In this document: positions 32,770-41,237 of the stretch, piece after piece
How positions within the stretch are numbered: position 1 is the first letter of the stretch
How the letters are laid out: each line of letters starts with the position of its first letter
The notes under the pieces: model-generated
Told to the model about the DNA's origin: nothing
Databases searched by the model: none
What the model saw: the letters and a program-made list of their open reading frames with translations, nothing else
DNA from: an uncultured Collinsella sp.
Lineage (GTDB): Bacteria; Actinomycetota; Coriobacteriia; Coriobacteriales; Coriobacteriaceae
Assembly: GCA_938005465.1 (NCBI GenBank)
Contig: CALLNU010000031.1
Span: forward strand, 1 to 42,516
Direction: 5' to 3'
Length of the DNA stretch: 42,516 nt
Made by a program: the position numbers and the translations under genes

Positions 32770-34036
32770 GGCCCGAAAGAAAGGTAGGAGGCCATGACGA
32801 AAGGTCTGCACGTGCCTTCCGAGATCGGCAAGCTCAGGAAGGTCTGCCTGCACCGTCCCGGCGACGAGCTCCTCAACCTGCCGCCCGACGAGCTCGAGCG
32901 ACTCCTGTTCGACGACGTCCCGTTCCTGGAGGTCGCACAGCAGGAGCACGACACCTTCGCCCAGATCCTGAGGGACCAGGGCGTGGAGGTCCTCTACCTC
33001 GAGAACCTCGTCGCCGAGGTGTTCGACCAGGTCCCCGGCGCCCGCGCCGAGTTCACCGACCAGTACATCGCCGAGGCCGGCATCCGCGGCCAGCACATGC
33101 CGCAGATCGTCCGCGAGAAGCTGGACTCCATCGAGGACAACCTCGAGTTCGTCAAGAAGACCATGGCCGGCATGACCAAGGCCGAGATCGACATGCCCCT
33201 CACGGCGTCCACGACCCTCGACTCCCTGGTCAACTCCGAGTCCGAGTCCGACCTGATCATCGACCCGATGCCCAACCTCTACTTCACCCGCGACCCGTTC
33301 GCGGTCGTCGGCGAGGGCGTCAACCTCAACCGCATGTACTCGGTCACCCGCAACCGCGAGACCCTGTACGGCAAGTACGTCTTCAAGTACCACCCCGACT
33401 ACAAGGACGTCTCCCTGTACTTCCGCCGCGACTGCCAGTTCCACACCGAGGGCGGCGACGTGCTGAACATCAACGAGAAGACCCTCGCCGTCGGCATCTC
33501 CCAGCGCACCCAGGCCGCGGCTATCGACGTCATGGCCCAGAACATCTTCTGGAACTCCGACTCCAAGGTCGAGCGCATCCTGGCCTTCGACATCCCGGTC
33601 TCGCGCGCCTTCATGCACCTCGACACGGTCTTCACCCAGATCGACGTCGATAAGTTCACGATCCACCCCGCCATCATGGGCACCCTGCGCGTCTACGAGC
33701 TGACCGCCGGCAAGAACCCGGGCGACGTGAACATCCGCCTGATCGAGGACACCCTCGAGCACGTCCTGGAGGACGCCACCGGCGTCGACCAGGTCAAGCT
33801 GATCCCCTGCGGCGGCGGCGACCCGATCGCGGCCTCCCGCGAGCAGTGGAACGACGGCTCCAACACCCTGTGCGTCGAGCCCGGCAAGATCTGCGTCTAC
33901 GCCCGCAACACCGTCACCAACGACGTGCTGTACAAGGAGGGCCTGGACCTTCTCGTCGTGCCCTCCGCCGAGCTCTCCCGCGGCCGCGGCGGCCCGCGCT
34001 GCATGAGCATGCCCTTCTGGCGCGAGGACCTCTAAG
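32770..34036 (+). repeat. arcA direct repeat, copy 2
   Basis: This is the partner of 29684-30950. The flanking leaders diverge immediately outside, although promoter boxes and hairpin positions are preserved. Confidence 0.9.
32794..34035 (+). CDS. arcA: Arginine deiminase, copy 2
   Basis: A 413-residue arginine deiminase with the same protein sequence as the copy at 29708, including the catalytic Cys403 and all binding motifs. This copy lies 105 bp upstream of arcB without a strong intervening terminator. It is therefore the copy most likely co-transcribed with the ornithine transcarbamylase and carrier genes, while copy 1 seems to be a stand-alone transcript. Identical codon use argues for a recent duplication or ongoing gene conversion. 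Confidence 0.97.
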   Translation: MTKGLHVPSEIGKLRKVCLHRPGDELLNLPPDELERLLFDDVPFLEVAQQEHDTFAQILRDQGVEVLYLENLVAEVFDQVPGARAEFTDQYIAEAGIRGQHMPQIVREKLDSIEDNLEFVKKTMAGMTKAEIDMPLTASTTLDSLVNSESESDLIIDPMPNLYFTRDPFAVVGEGVNLNRMYSVTRNRETLYGKYVFKYHPDYKDVSLYFRRDCQFHTEGGDVLNINEKTLAVGISQRTQAAAIDVMAQNIFWNSDSKVERILAFDIPVSRAFMHLDTVFTQIDVDKFTIHPAIMGTLRVYELTAGKNPGDVNIRLIEDTLEHVLEDATGVDQVKLIPCGGGDPIAASREQWNDGSNTLCVEPGKICVYARNTVTNDVLYKEGLDLLVVPSAELSRGRGGPRCMSMPFWREDL

Positions 34037-34140
34037 TCTTTCCGTTTCCGGTGCGGTCCCCCTACAACCGCACCGGTTTCGCCCGTCAAACGGGCAACAC
34101 TAATACTTACGTAATTCATTTCTTCGAAAGGAAACGAACC

Positions 34141-35136
34141 ATGGGTGTTAACCTCTCCGGCCGTAGCTTCCTCAAGCTCCTCGACCTCTCCACCGAGGAG
34201 ATCGAGTACTTGCTCAAGCTTTCCAAGAACTTCAAGGACATGAAGCGCGCTGGCGTTCCGCACCGCTATCTCGAGGGCAAGAACATCGTTCTGCTCTTCC
34301 AGAAGACCTCCACTCGTACCCGCTGCGCCTTCGAGGTCGGCGGCATGGATCTGGGCATGGGCGTGACCTACCTAGATCCGGGTTCGTCGCAGATGGGCAA
34401 GAAGGAGTCCATCGAGGACACCGCTCGCGTTCTCGGCCGCATGTATGACGGCATCGAGTTCCGTGGCTTTGCCCAGGACGACGTCGAGGAGCTCGCTGCT
34501 AAGTCCGGCGTGCCCGTGTGGAACGGCCTGACCACTGAGTGGCATCCCACCCAGATGCTCGCCGACATCCTGACCGTCCAGGAGAACTTCAACTACGACA
34601 TCAAGGGCAAGACCCTCGTCTTCATGGGCGACTGCAAGAACAACGTTGCTCGCTCCCTCATGGTTGTCTGCTCCAAGCTCGGCATGAACTTCGTGGCCTG
34701 CGGCCCCGAGGAGTGCATGCCCGCCGACGACGTCATCGAGGCCTGCAAGCCCATCGCCGAGGCCAACGGCTGCACCATCAAGCTGACCACCGACGTCAAG
34801 GACGGCGTCACCGGTGCCGACGTTATCTACACCGACGTGTGGGTCTCCATGGGCGAGCCCGACGAGGTCTGGGCCGAGCGCATCGCTCAGCTCACCCCGT
34901 ATCGTGTCACCTCCGAGGTCATGGCTATGGCCAACCCGGGTGCCATCTTCCTGCACTGCCTGCCCAGCTTCCACGACACCAACACCACGATTGGCGCCGA
35001 GAAGTGCGAGCAGTTCGGCATCACCGAGCAGGAGGTCACCGACGAGGTCTTCGAGAGCCCCGCTTCCAAGGTCTTCGACGAGGCCGAGAACCGCATGCAC
35101 ACCATCAAGGCTGTCATGTACGCCACGCTCAAGTAA
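34141..35136 (+). CDS. arcB: Ornithine carbamoyltransferase (catabolic context)
   Basis: A 331-residue enzyme converting citrulline plus phosphate to ornithine plus carbamoyl phosphate in the deiminase pathway. It opens GVNLSGRSFLKLLDLSTEEI, with the carbamoyl-phosphate motif STRTR (57-61) and the ornithine-site motif HCLPSF (~271). The direction is inferred from the arc neighbours; the fold alone does not tell catabolic from anabolic. The ATG at 34141 follows GAAAGGAAACGAACC; the frame open from 34051 lacks a ribosome site. Codon use is C-ending, as in arcA. Confidence 0.95.
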   Translation: MGVNLSGRSFLKLLDLSTEEIEYLLKLSKNFKDMKRAGVPHRYLEGKNIVLLFQKTSTRTRCAFEVGGMDLGMGVTYLDPGSSQMGKKESIEDTARVLGRMYDGIEFRGFAQDDVEELAAKSGVPVWNGLTTEWHPTQMLADILTVQENFNYDIKGKTLVFMGDCKNNVARSLMVVCSKLGMNFVACGPEECMPADDVIEACKPIAEANGCTIKLTTDVKDGVTGADVIYTDVWVSMGEPDEVWAERIAQLTPYRVTSEVMAMANPGAIFLHCLPSFHDTNTTIGAEKCEQFGITEQEVTDEVFESPASKVFDEAENRMHTIKAVMYATLK

Positions 35137-35151
35137 GAGCATCTAGCATCT

Positions 35152-35190
35152 CGCTCGGGGTGTCTTGCTGCACACCCCGAGCGGCTTTGT
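35152..35190 (+). terminator. Terminator or attenuator between arcB and the carrier gene
   Basis: A perfect 12-bp stem (35152-35163 with 35172-35183), 8-nt loop, then GCTTTGTCT. The T-run is weak, so partial read-through into the carrier gene is likely. Confidence 0.65.
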
Positions 35191-35283
35191 CTGGTAAATA
35201 TCTCGCGTCGGGCGGTGGGCACGGCACGGAAGATCCGCTTCGCGCGAGAAAGTTAAATGATTTATGAAGGGGGGATGAGAACT

Positions 35284-36762
35284 ATGATTGAGACCGCTAA
35301 GAAAAAGCGCGATATGCCTTCATCGTTCACCATTCTTCTTGCTCTGCTGGCAATTGTTGCAGTTGTTACCGTTATCGTCTCCGGCACGTCCGGCGGCGCG
35401 GTTACTGCCGCCCGTCTGAGCGATTTCTGCACCGCCCCGATTAAGGGCTTCGCTGACGCTCTGCCCGTCTGCCTCTTCGTTATGATCCTGGGCGGCTTCC
35501 TCGGTATGATGACCGAGACCGGCGCTCTGGACAACGGCATCGCCGTCCTGGTGCAGAAGCTTAAGGGCAACGAGATCATGCTCATTCCCGTGCTGATGCT
35601 CATCTTCTCCCTCGGTGGTACCACCTATGGTATGTGCGAGGAGACCGTTCCCTTCTACGCCCTGCTCGCCGCTACCATGATGGCTGCCGGCTTCGACCCG
35701 ATGGTCGGCGCCGCTACCGTCCTGCTCGGCGCTGGCTGCGGCTGCCTCGGCTCCACGGTTAACCCGTTCGCCGTCGGCGCTGCCGTCGACGCCCTGACCG
35801 GCGTTGACATTGCCGTGAACCAGTCCATCATCATCGGCCTCGGTGCTGTCCTGTGGCTTGTTACCACCGTCATGTCCATCGTCTTCGTGATGAACTATGC
35901 CAAGAAGGTCAAGGCTGACAAGGGTTCCACCATCCTCTCGATGCAGGAACTCAAGGACGCCGAAGAGGCACATGGCAAGGCTGCTTCCGAGGTCCACAAG
36001 GAGGTCAAGCTCACCGGTCGTCAGAAGGGTGTTCTGATCGCCTTCGCCTTCACCTTCGTCGTCATGATCGTCGGCTTCATCCCGCTGGCCGACCTCAACG
36101 AGGGCGTCGCCAACTTCTTTGACGCTGGCGCTGTCTACGACGCCGACGGTAATGCCGTCGTCCAGGGCTGGTCTGCCCTGATCACCGGCCTGCCCATTGG
36201 CCAGTGGTACTTCGACGAGGCTTCCACCTGGTTCTTCCTCATGGCTATTCTGATCGGTATCATCGGTGGCCTGTCCGAGAAGCAGATCGTCAACACCTTC
36301 ATCACCGGCGCTGCCGACATGATGTCCGTTGTTCTCGTCATCGCCCTCGCCCGTGGCATCTCCGTCCTCATGGCTAGCACCGGCCTCGACGTTTACGTCC
36401 TCGACGCTGCCGCCAATGCCCTGGCTGGCCTGTCCGGCGTGATCTTCGCTCCCATGAGCTTCCTGGTCTACTTCGGCCTGTCCTTCCTGATCCCCTCGAC
36501 CTCCGGTATGGCCACCGTCTCCATGCCCATCATGGGACCGCTGGCTGTTAAGCTCGGCTTCTCGCCCGAGGTCATGGTCATGATCTTCTCCGCCGCCATC
36601 GGTGTCGTGAACCTGTTCACCCCGACCTCCGGCGCCATCATGGGCGGTCTCGCCCTGGCCAAGATCGAGTGGACGACCTGGCTCAAGTTTGCCCTTAAGC
36701 TCATCGTCGCGCTCTCCGTCGTCTGCGCCATCATCCTGACCGTCGCCTGCGTGTTGCTCTAA
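35284..36762 (+). CDS. YfcC/ArcD-type amino-acid carrier (probable arginine/ornithine antiporter)
   Basis: A 492-residue polytopic membrane protein of the YfcC / DcuC-like superfamily, with about a dozen hydrophobic segments. Conserved stretches are LGGTTYGMCEETVPFYALL, GCGCLGSTVNPFAVG, LIPSTSGMATVSMPIMGPLA and FTPTSGAIMGGLALAKI. Members in arc operons exchange external arginine for internal ornithine. Context supports that role but other substrates are possible. The ATG at 35284 has GGGGGG nine bases upstream; ATGs at 35257 and 35275 are in frame. Several RNA hairpins follow. Confidence 0.85.
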   Translation: MIETAKKKRDMPSSFTILLALLAIVAVVTVIVSGTSGGAVTAARLSDFCTAPIKGFADALPVCLFVMILGGFLGMMTETGALDNGIAVLVQKLKGNEIMLIPVLMLIFSLGGTTYGMCEETVPFYALLAATMMAAGFDPMVGAATVLLGAGCGCLGSTVNPFAVGAAVDALTGVDIAVNQSIIIGLGAVLWLVTTVMSIVFVMNYAKKVKADKGSTILSMQELKDAEEAHGKAASEVHKEVKLTGRQKGVLIAFAFTFVVMIVGFIPLADLNEGVANFFDAGAVYDADGNAVVQGWSALITGLPIGQWYFDEASTWFFLMAILIGIIGGLSEKQIVNTFITGAADMMSVVLVIALARGISVLMASTGLDVYVLDAAANALAGLSGVIFAPMSFLVYFGLSFLIPSTSGMATVSMPIMGPLAVKLGFSPEVMVMIFSAAIGVVNLFTPTSGAIMGGLALAKIEWTTWLKFALKLIVALSVVCAIILTVACVLL

Positions 36763-36896
36763 GTACCCAACGGGTACCCCACGGAAACCTTGACGATCCT
36801 GTAAAGGATCATCTGGTCATCGTCTGTCCGGTGGGGTCAACCCACCGGTAGACTCCTACCTTTAGCCCCCTCCCGTTCCGTGCGCGGGAGGGGGCG
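36763..36896 (+). ncRNA. Candidate structured RNA in the 3' region of the carrier gene
   Basis: Within 134 bp are GTACCC/GGGTAC (36763-36777) and GACGAT/ATCGTC (36792-36797, 36819-36824) enclosing CCT-GTAA-AGG with a GNRA-type loop. CCGGTGGG/CCCACCGG (36828-36848) and an 11-bp G/C stem (36865-36875 with 36885-36895) follow. The segment CCGGTGGGG can pair either upstream with CCCCACGG (36777-36784) or downstream with CCCACCGG, so two folds are exclusive. This is a prediction from reading only. Confidence 0.4.
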
Positions 36897-36903
36897 CTCT
36901 CAT

Positions 36904-36930
36904 GTTGCGCGGTTCTACGAACCGCGCAAC
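36904..36930. repeat. Perfect 12-bp inverted repeat
   Basis: GTTGCGCGGTTC and its exact inverse are separated by TAC. No T-run follows. It lies in the gene-free stretch 36897-36972. Confidence 0.6.
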
Positions 36931-36972
36931 CAGTCGACGCTGCGCGCCGCCCAGAACGACAATTTGTCATTC

Positions 36973-37014
36973 AAAAGGCAAGGCATGACCAGAAGGTCTA
37001 TGCCTTGCCTTTTT
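36973..37014 (+). terminator. Strong terminator downstream of the arc locus
   Basis: A 14-bp perfect stem (36973-36986 with 37000-37013) continues into GACC-AGAA-GGTC at the tip, followed by a T-run. From here to 37294 I see no gene, only a TATAAT near 37275 that may serve the DUF1846 gene. Confidence 0.85.
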
Positions 37015-37318
37015 CATGCCAACTTGTACGTCCTGGACGGCGCTCGCTGACTTATGCTCAACCTGCGGCGCTGCCATTGTTGCAGGCAGGGGGTAGCTTG
37101 CTCGCTCCGGTGCACGTTTGCTGGCTTTGGCTCTGCCTGTGACGTTTCCATTGTTGGTGCGGAGTGACTTGTTCCCTGCTCCAAATTAGCTATCCCGGGT
37201 CCCCGGTGGTTGCGGTGGGCGTGTTTGGTTAGTGCCTGTTGATGGTCTGGGTATCGGGGAGGGCGGGCTCCGTTATAATCGCCTAGAACATTAAATGGAA
37301 ACGGGACGGGAGCCATAT

Positions 37319-38800
37319 ATGCGCCAGGGTTTCGACAACGCGAAGTATATCGAGCTGCAGGCTGCTCACATTAAGGAGCGCATCTCACAGTTTGGTGGCA
37401 AGCTCTATTTGGAGTTTGGCGGCAAGCTGTTCGATGACTATCATGCGAGCCGCGTGCTGCCGGGTTTTGAACCGGACAGCAAGTTCCGCATGCTCAAGAG
37501 CATCGCCGACGATGTCGAGGTTATCATCGCGATCAACGCGAACCACATCGAGAAAAACAAGGCTCGTGGTGACCTTGGCATTACCTATGACGAGGATGTG
37601 CTGCGCCTGGTTGACCTGTTCCGCGGCAACGGCTTTGCCGTCGCGGCTGTGGTCATCACCCAGTACGCCGGCCAGCCTGCTGCCGATGTGTTCCGCAACC
37701 GCTTGAACGCGCTCGGTATTCCCGCCAAGCTGCACTATCCCATCGAGGGGTATCCGCACGATGTCGATCTGATCGTGTCCGACGATGGCTACGGCAAGAA
37801 CGAGTTTGTCGAGACCACGCGTCCGCTCGTTGTCGTGACGGCACCCGGCCCCGGCTCGGGCAAGCTCGCTACTTGCCTCTCGCAGCTGTATCACGAGCAT
37901 AAGCACGGTACCGCCGCCGGCTATGCCAAGTTCGAGACCTTCCCGGTCTGGAATCTTCCTCTGACGCATCCGGTCAATATTGCCTACGAGGCCGCCACGG
38001 CTGACCTCGACGACGCCAATATCATCGATTCGTTCCACCTTGAGGCCTACAACAAGACCACGGTCAACTACAACCGCGACGTCGAGGCCTTCCCGGTAGT
38101 CCGTGCCCTGATGGAAAAGATCCTGGGCAAGAGCCCCTACCAGAGCCCTACGGACATGGGCGTCAATATGGTCGGCTTTGCCATCACCGATGACGATGCC
38201 TGCCGCGACGCTTCCAAGATGGAGATTGTCCGCCGCTACTTTACCGCGGTCGAAAATGTGCGCCGTACCGGCGTGGGCGATGAGCAAGTCGACCGTCTCA
38301 AGATTATTATGAAGAAAGCCGGCATCGATAAAAACTACTCACCGGCGCGCTCGGCGGCCCTCACCAGGGAGCAACTGACGGGTGGTCCCGTGGGTGCCAT
38401 GGTCATGCCCGATGGCTCCGTGGTGACCGGTAAGACCTCCACGCGCCTGGGCGCCGCAAGTTCGCTCATTATGAACGCCCTCAAGCACGTCTCGGGCGTC
38501 GACCTTGAGCTCGAGGTTATCAGCGATGAGGCGATCGAGCCCATCAGCAAGCTCAAGACGCATTTCCTGGGCAGCAAAAACCCGCGCCTCCACACCGACG
38601 AGACGCTTATGGCGCTGTCGATCACCTCGGCCACGAGTGAGACGGCCGCTCGCGTCCTTTCGGGCCTGGAGCAGCTGCGCGGTTGCGATGCCTTCTTTAG
38701 CGTGATTATCTCGCCGACGGACGAGACGGTACTGCGCAAACTGGGTATCAACGTGTGCTGCGAGCCCAAGTTTGAGCGCCGCGGTTTCTTCCATCGCTAA
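37319..38800 (+). CDS. DUF1846 family protein with a P-loop-like motif
   Basis: A 493-residue soluble protein of a widespread uncharacterised family (DUF1846). The N-terminal part opens GFDNAKYIELQAAHIKERI and FGGKLYLEFGGKLFDDYHASRVLPGF. Residues 175-182 read APGPGSGK, a phosphate-binding-loop-like sequence after a hydrophobic beta strand (LVVVTAPGPGSGK), suggesting nucleotide or phosphate binding. No established function is known to me. The ATG at 37319 is preferred over the in-frame 37295 because the conserved region starts there and GGGAG lies upstream. It is monocistronic with its own terminator. Confidence 0.88.
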   Translation: MRQGFDNAKYIELQAAHIKERISQFGGKLYLEFGGKLFDDYHASRVLPGFEPDSKFRMLKSIADDVEVIIAINANHIEKNKARGDLGITYDEDVLRLVDLFRGNGFAVAAVVITQYAGQPAADVFRNRLNALGIPAKLHYPIEGYPHDVDLIVSDDGYGKNEFVETTRPLVVVTAPGPGSGKLATCLSQLYHEHKHGTAAGYAKFETFPVWNLPLTHPVNIAYEAATADLDDANIIDSFHLEAYNKTTVNYNRDVEAFPVVRALMEKILGKSPYQSPTDMGVNMVGFAITDDDACRDASKMEIVRRYFTAVENVRRTGVGDEQVDRLKIIMKKAGIDKNYSPARSAALTREQLTGGPVGAMVMPDGSVVTGKTSTRLGAASSLIMNALKHVSGVDLELEVISDEAIEPISKLKTHFLGSKNPRLHTDETLMALSITSATSETAARVLSGLEQLRGCDAFFSVIISPTDETVLRKLGINVCCEPKFERRGFFHR

Positions 38801-38834
38801 GTTTGAAGCACCGCGGTAATTGCATTGCATTTTG

Positions 38835-38867
38835 GCCGTATCGGGTTAGCGCCCGGTACGGCTTTTT
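38835..38867 (+). terminator. Terminator of the DUF1846 gene
   Basis: An 11-bp stem (38835-38845 with 38852-38862, one G-T pair), 6-nt loop and five T's. Confidence 0.88.
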
Positions 38868-39056
38868 GATCAATAAAGCGCCTATTTCGGCGAAAAATAG
38901 CTGTTTACCTGCCTAGAAACAATTTGAGCGGTATACAATAACCGTAACTGTTTCATCCTTAGCGGGATGCCGCATGATGGATATTACCTGCCATCGTGAG
39001 GTGTGTCGGTCTCGCACGGCGCGTTAGATGCTCGTGCTCGGTTTGAGGAGGCTGCT

Positions 39057-39395
39057 ATGGCGGGCAAGGGTCGTGCGAGTGTCAACGATATGAAGCGTGT
39101 CGAGGTGCTGGTGTTGATGGAGATCGACCAGCAAACCGAAGACAATGGCGGGCCGTATGGTTTCTCGCGCAAAACGCTTGCCGAGCGCGTGGGGGTTTCG
39201 CCGTATCGTGTCCGCGCCGCAATCGATCGCTTGGATTCCGAAGGCATGATTGATGTCGTCTCGCGTTATAGCGACGACGGCGGTCAGCTTGCAAATGGCA
39301 TTTGCCTCACCGAACGTGGCGAGTGGTATCTTGAGGGCGTCCGTACCGGCATGCTCGTTCAAGAAATGCTTGAGGACGAGGTTGCTGATCGATAG
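39057..39395 (+). CDS. Winged helix-turn-helix DNA-binding protein
   Basis: A 112-residue probable transcription regulator. The recognition region is FSRKTLAERVGVSPYRVRAAIDRLDSEGMIDVVSRY (about residues 35-70), a helix-turn-helix followed by a wing, then LTERGEWYLEGVRTG as in MarR/PadR-like or replication-terminator-like small regulators. No ligand domain is seen. GAGGAGG lies five bases before the ATG at 39057, deciding against the longer frame from 39003. It is flanked by unrelated housekeeping genes, so targets cannot be guessed. TATACAAT near 38933 is a possible -10. Confidence 0.82.
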   Translation: MAGKGRASVNDMKRVEVLVLMEIDQQTEDNGGPYGFSRKTLAERVGVSPYRVRAAIDRLDSEGMIDVVSRYSDDGGQLANGICLTERGEWYLEGVRTGMLVQEMLEDEVADR

Positions 39396-39419
39396 CAGCA
39401 TGTAACCCTTGCCACAGCG

Positions 39420-39452
39420 ACGCCGCCTGGGAAACCGGGCGGCGTTTTGTTT
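39420..39452 (+). terminator. Terminator of the winged-helix regulator
   Basis: An 11-bp stem (39420-39430 with 39435-39445), GAAA tetraloop, then TTTGTTTC. Confidence 0.9.
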
Positions 39453-39512
39453 CAAGATTGAGAAATGCAATCGCACGCGAGAAAAATTGCGAACGGTCCG
39501 CGGCGCGAGTAT

Positions 39513-39556
39513 TACAATGAAGACCCGTAAGATGTGGATAAACAACTTCTACGGGA
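39513..39556 (+). promoter_or_regulatory. pyrG promoter -10 candidate and leader hairpin
   Basis: TACAAT (39513-39518) may be the -10 box. CCCGTA (~39525) and TACGGG (~39550) can close a leader hairpin before the start codon. In Firmicutes pyrG is controlled by a leader attenuator; whether this hairpin does the same is unknown, and no T-run follows it. Confidence 0.35.
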
Positions 39557-39573
39557 AGCGCAGGTAACTCAAT

Positions 39574-41235
39574 ATGACCAAGCATGTGTTCGTAACCGGT
39601 GGCGTGGTTTCGTCCCTGGGCAAGGGTATCACCGCGGCCTCGCTGGGCCGTCTGCTCAAGTCGCGTGGCTACAAAGTAACGATGCAGAAGGCCGACCCGT
39701 ATCTGAACGTCGACCCCGGTACCATGAGCCCCTTCCAGCATGGTGAGGTCTTCGTTACCGAGGATGGTTACGAGTCCGACTTGGACCTGGGTCATTACGA
39801 GCGCTTTATTGATGAGAACCTGACCCGCGATTCCAACTTTACGACCGGCGCCATCTATAAGAGCTTGATCGCCCGCGAGCGTCGCGGCGACTTTTTGGGC
39901 GGTACCGTGCAGGTGATTCCTCACGTCACCAATGCCATTAAGGACAAGTTCCGCCGCATCGAGGAGCAGACCGGCTCCGATGTAGTCATCACCGAGCTGG
40001 GCGGCACGATCGGCGACATCGAGTCGCAGCCGTTTGTCGAGGCCATCCGCCAGTACCGCAAGGAGGCCGGCCCCGAGAACGTCTGCTACATCCACGTGTC
40101 GCTCGTTCCCTATATCGCCGCCGCCCACGAGGTCAAGACCAAGCCCACGCAGCATTCCGTCAAGGAGCTCCGCAGCTTTGGCATCCAGCCCGATATCATC
40201 GTGCTGCGCTCCGACCACCATATCGATGACGCTATCCGCGGAAAGATCGCAAGCTTCTGCGACGTCGACACCGATTGCGTCTTTACCAACGAGGACTGCG
40301 CGAGCATTTACGATGTTCCGCAGCTGCTTGCCGAGCAGGACTTTGACCTGCGCATTTGCGAACGCCTGGGTCTGGATCCGCGTGAGCGCGACATGAGCGA
40401 GTGGAACGAGTTCCTGCGCAAACAGAATCACGCCAACCATCACGCCGACAAGGTGAAGATCGCCGTCGTGGGTAAGTACACGCAGCTGCCCGATGCGTAC
40501 CTGTCGGTTATCGAGGCCCTGCACCATGCGGGCGTCTTCTACGATCGCCATGTGGACGTCCAGCTGGTCGACGGCGAGAGCCTCGACGAGCAGAATGTCT
40601 CCGAGGTTTTGGGCGACGCCTCGGGCATCCTGGTCCCCGGCGGCTTTGGCAAGCGCGCCCTGGAGGGCAAGATCCTCGCGGCCGAGTTTGCCCGTGAGCA
40701 CAAGATTCCGTATCTGGGCATTTGCCTGGGTATGCAGGTGGCCGTGTGCGAGTTCGCCCGCAACGTCGTCGGCCTTGCCGGCGCCAGCTCCTCCGAGTTC
40801 GATCCGGACGGCCCGTTTAGCGTCATCGATCTGATGAGCTCGCAGGAGGACGTGACCGAGAAGGGCGGCACCATGCGCCTGGGCGCCTATCCGTGCAAGC
40901 TCGCCGCCGATACCCTTGCTCGCGAGGCATATGGCGAGGAGCTCGTCTACGAGCGTCACCGTCACCGCTTTGAGTTCAACAACGCCTTCCGTGACCAGCT
41001 CGAGGACGCCGGTTTGGTTATCTCGGGTCTGTCGCCCGACGAGCGCCTGGTCGAGATGGTCGAGCTGCCGCGCGACGTGCATCCGTGGTATGTGGCAACC
41101 CAGGCTCATCCCGAGTTCAAGAGCCGCCCGACCAACCCGCAGCCGCTGTTCCGCGAGTTCGTGCGCGCTTCGATCGGCCAGCACGAGGGTGTCGACCGTC
41201 TGCAGGTGACGCCCATGAACCTCGCTACGGACTAA
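39574..41235 (+). CDS. pyrG: CTP synthase
   Basis: A 553-residue two-domain enzyme making CTP from UTP, ATP and glutamine. The N-terminal synthase domain (1-270) opens KHVFVTGGVVSSLGKGITAASLGRLLK with the P-loop and has NVDPGTMSPFQHGEVFVTEDG. The C-terminal glutaminase has the oxyanion loop PGGFGKRA, the nucleophile elbow LGICLGMQ and HPEFKSRP. The length is standard. The ribosome site is modest (GGAAGCGCAGG). The xer recombinase gene starts three bases after its stop, so they form an operon, an arrangement with no obvious biochemical link. Confidence 0.97.
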   Translation: MTKHVFVTGGVVSSLGKGITAASLGRLLKSRGYKVTMQKADPYLNVDPGTMSPFQHGEVFVTEDGYESDLDLGHYERFIDENLTRDSNFTTGAIYKSLIARERRGDFLGGTVQVIPHVTNAIKDKFRRIEEQTGSDVVITELGGTIGDIESQPFVEAIRQYRKEAGPENVCYIHVSLVPYIAAAHEVKTKPTQHSVKELRSFGIQPDIIVLRSDHHIDDAIRGKIASFCDVDTDCVFTNEDCASIYDVPQLLAEQDFDLRICERLGLDPRERDMSEWNEFLRKQNHANHHADKVKIAVVGKYTQLPDAYLSVIEALHHAGVFYDRHVDVQLVDGESLDEQNVSEVLGDASGILVPGGFGKRALEGKILAAEFAREHKIPYLGICLGMQVAVCEFARNVVGLAGASSSEFDPDGPFSVIDLMSSQEDVTEKGGTMRLGAYPCKLAADTLAREAYGEELVYERHRHRFEFNNAFRDQLEDAGLVISGLSPDERLVEMVELPRDVHPWYVATQAHPEFKSRPTNPQPLFREFVRASIGQHEGVDRLQVTPMNLATD

Positions 41236-41237
41236 GG

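Noticed and set aside
37014..37316. 100-codon minus-strand frame before the DUF1846 gene
   Set aside because: It overlaps the terminator and the start of the next gene, has no ribosome site and has a low-complexity composition.
39533..39541. Perfect DnaA-box-like TGTGGATAA in the pyrG leader
   Set aside because: A single 9-mer without neighbouring boxes, AT-rich unwinding region or dnaA/dnaN genes; not an origin.
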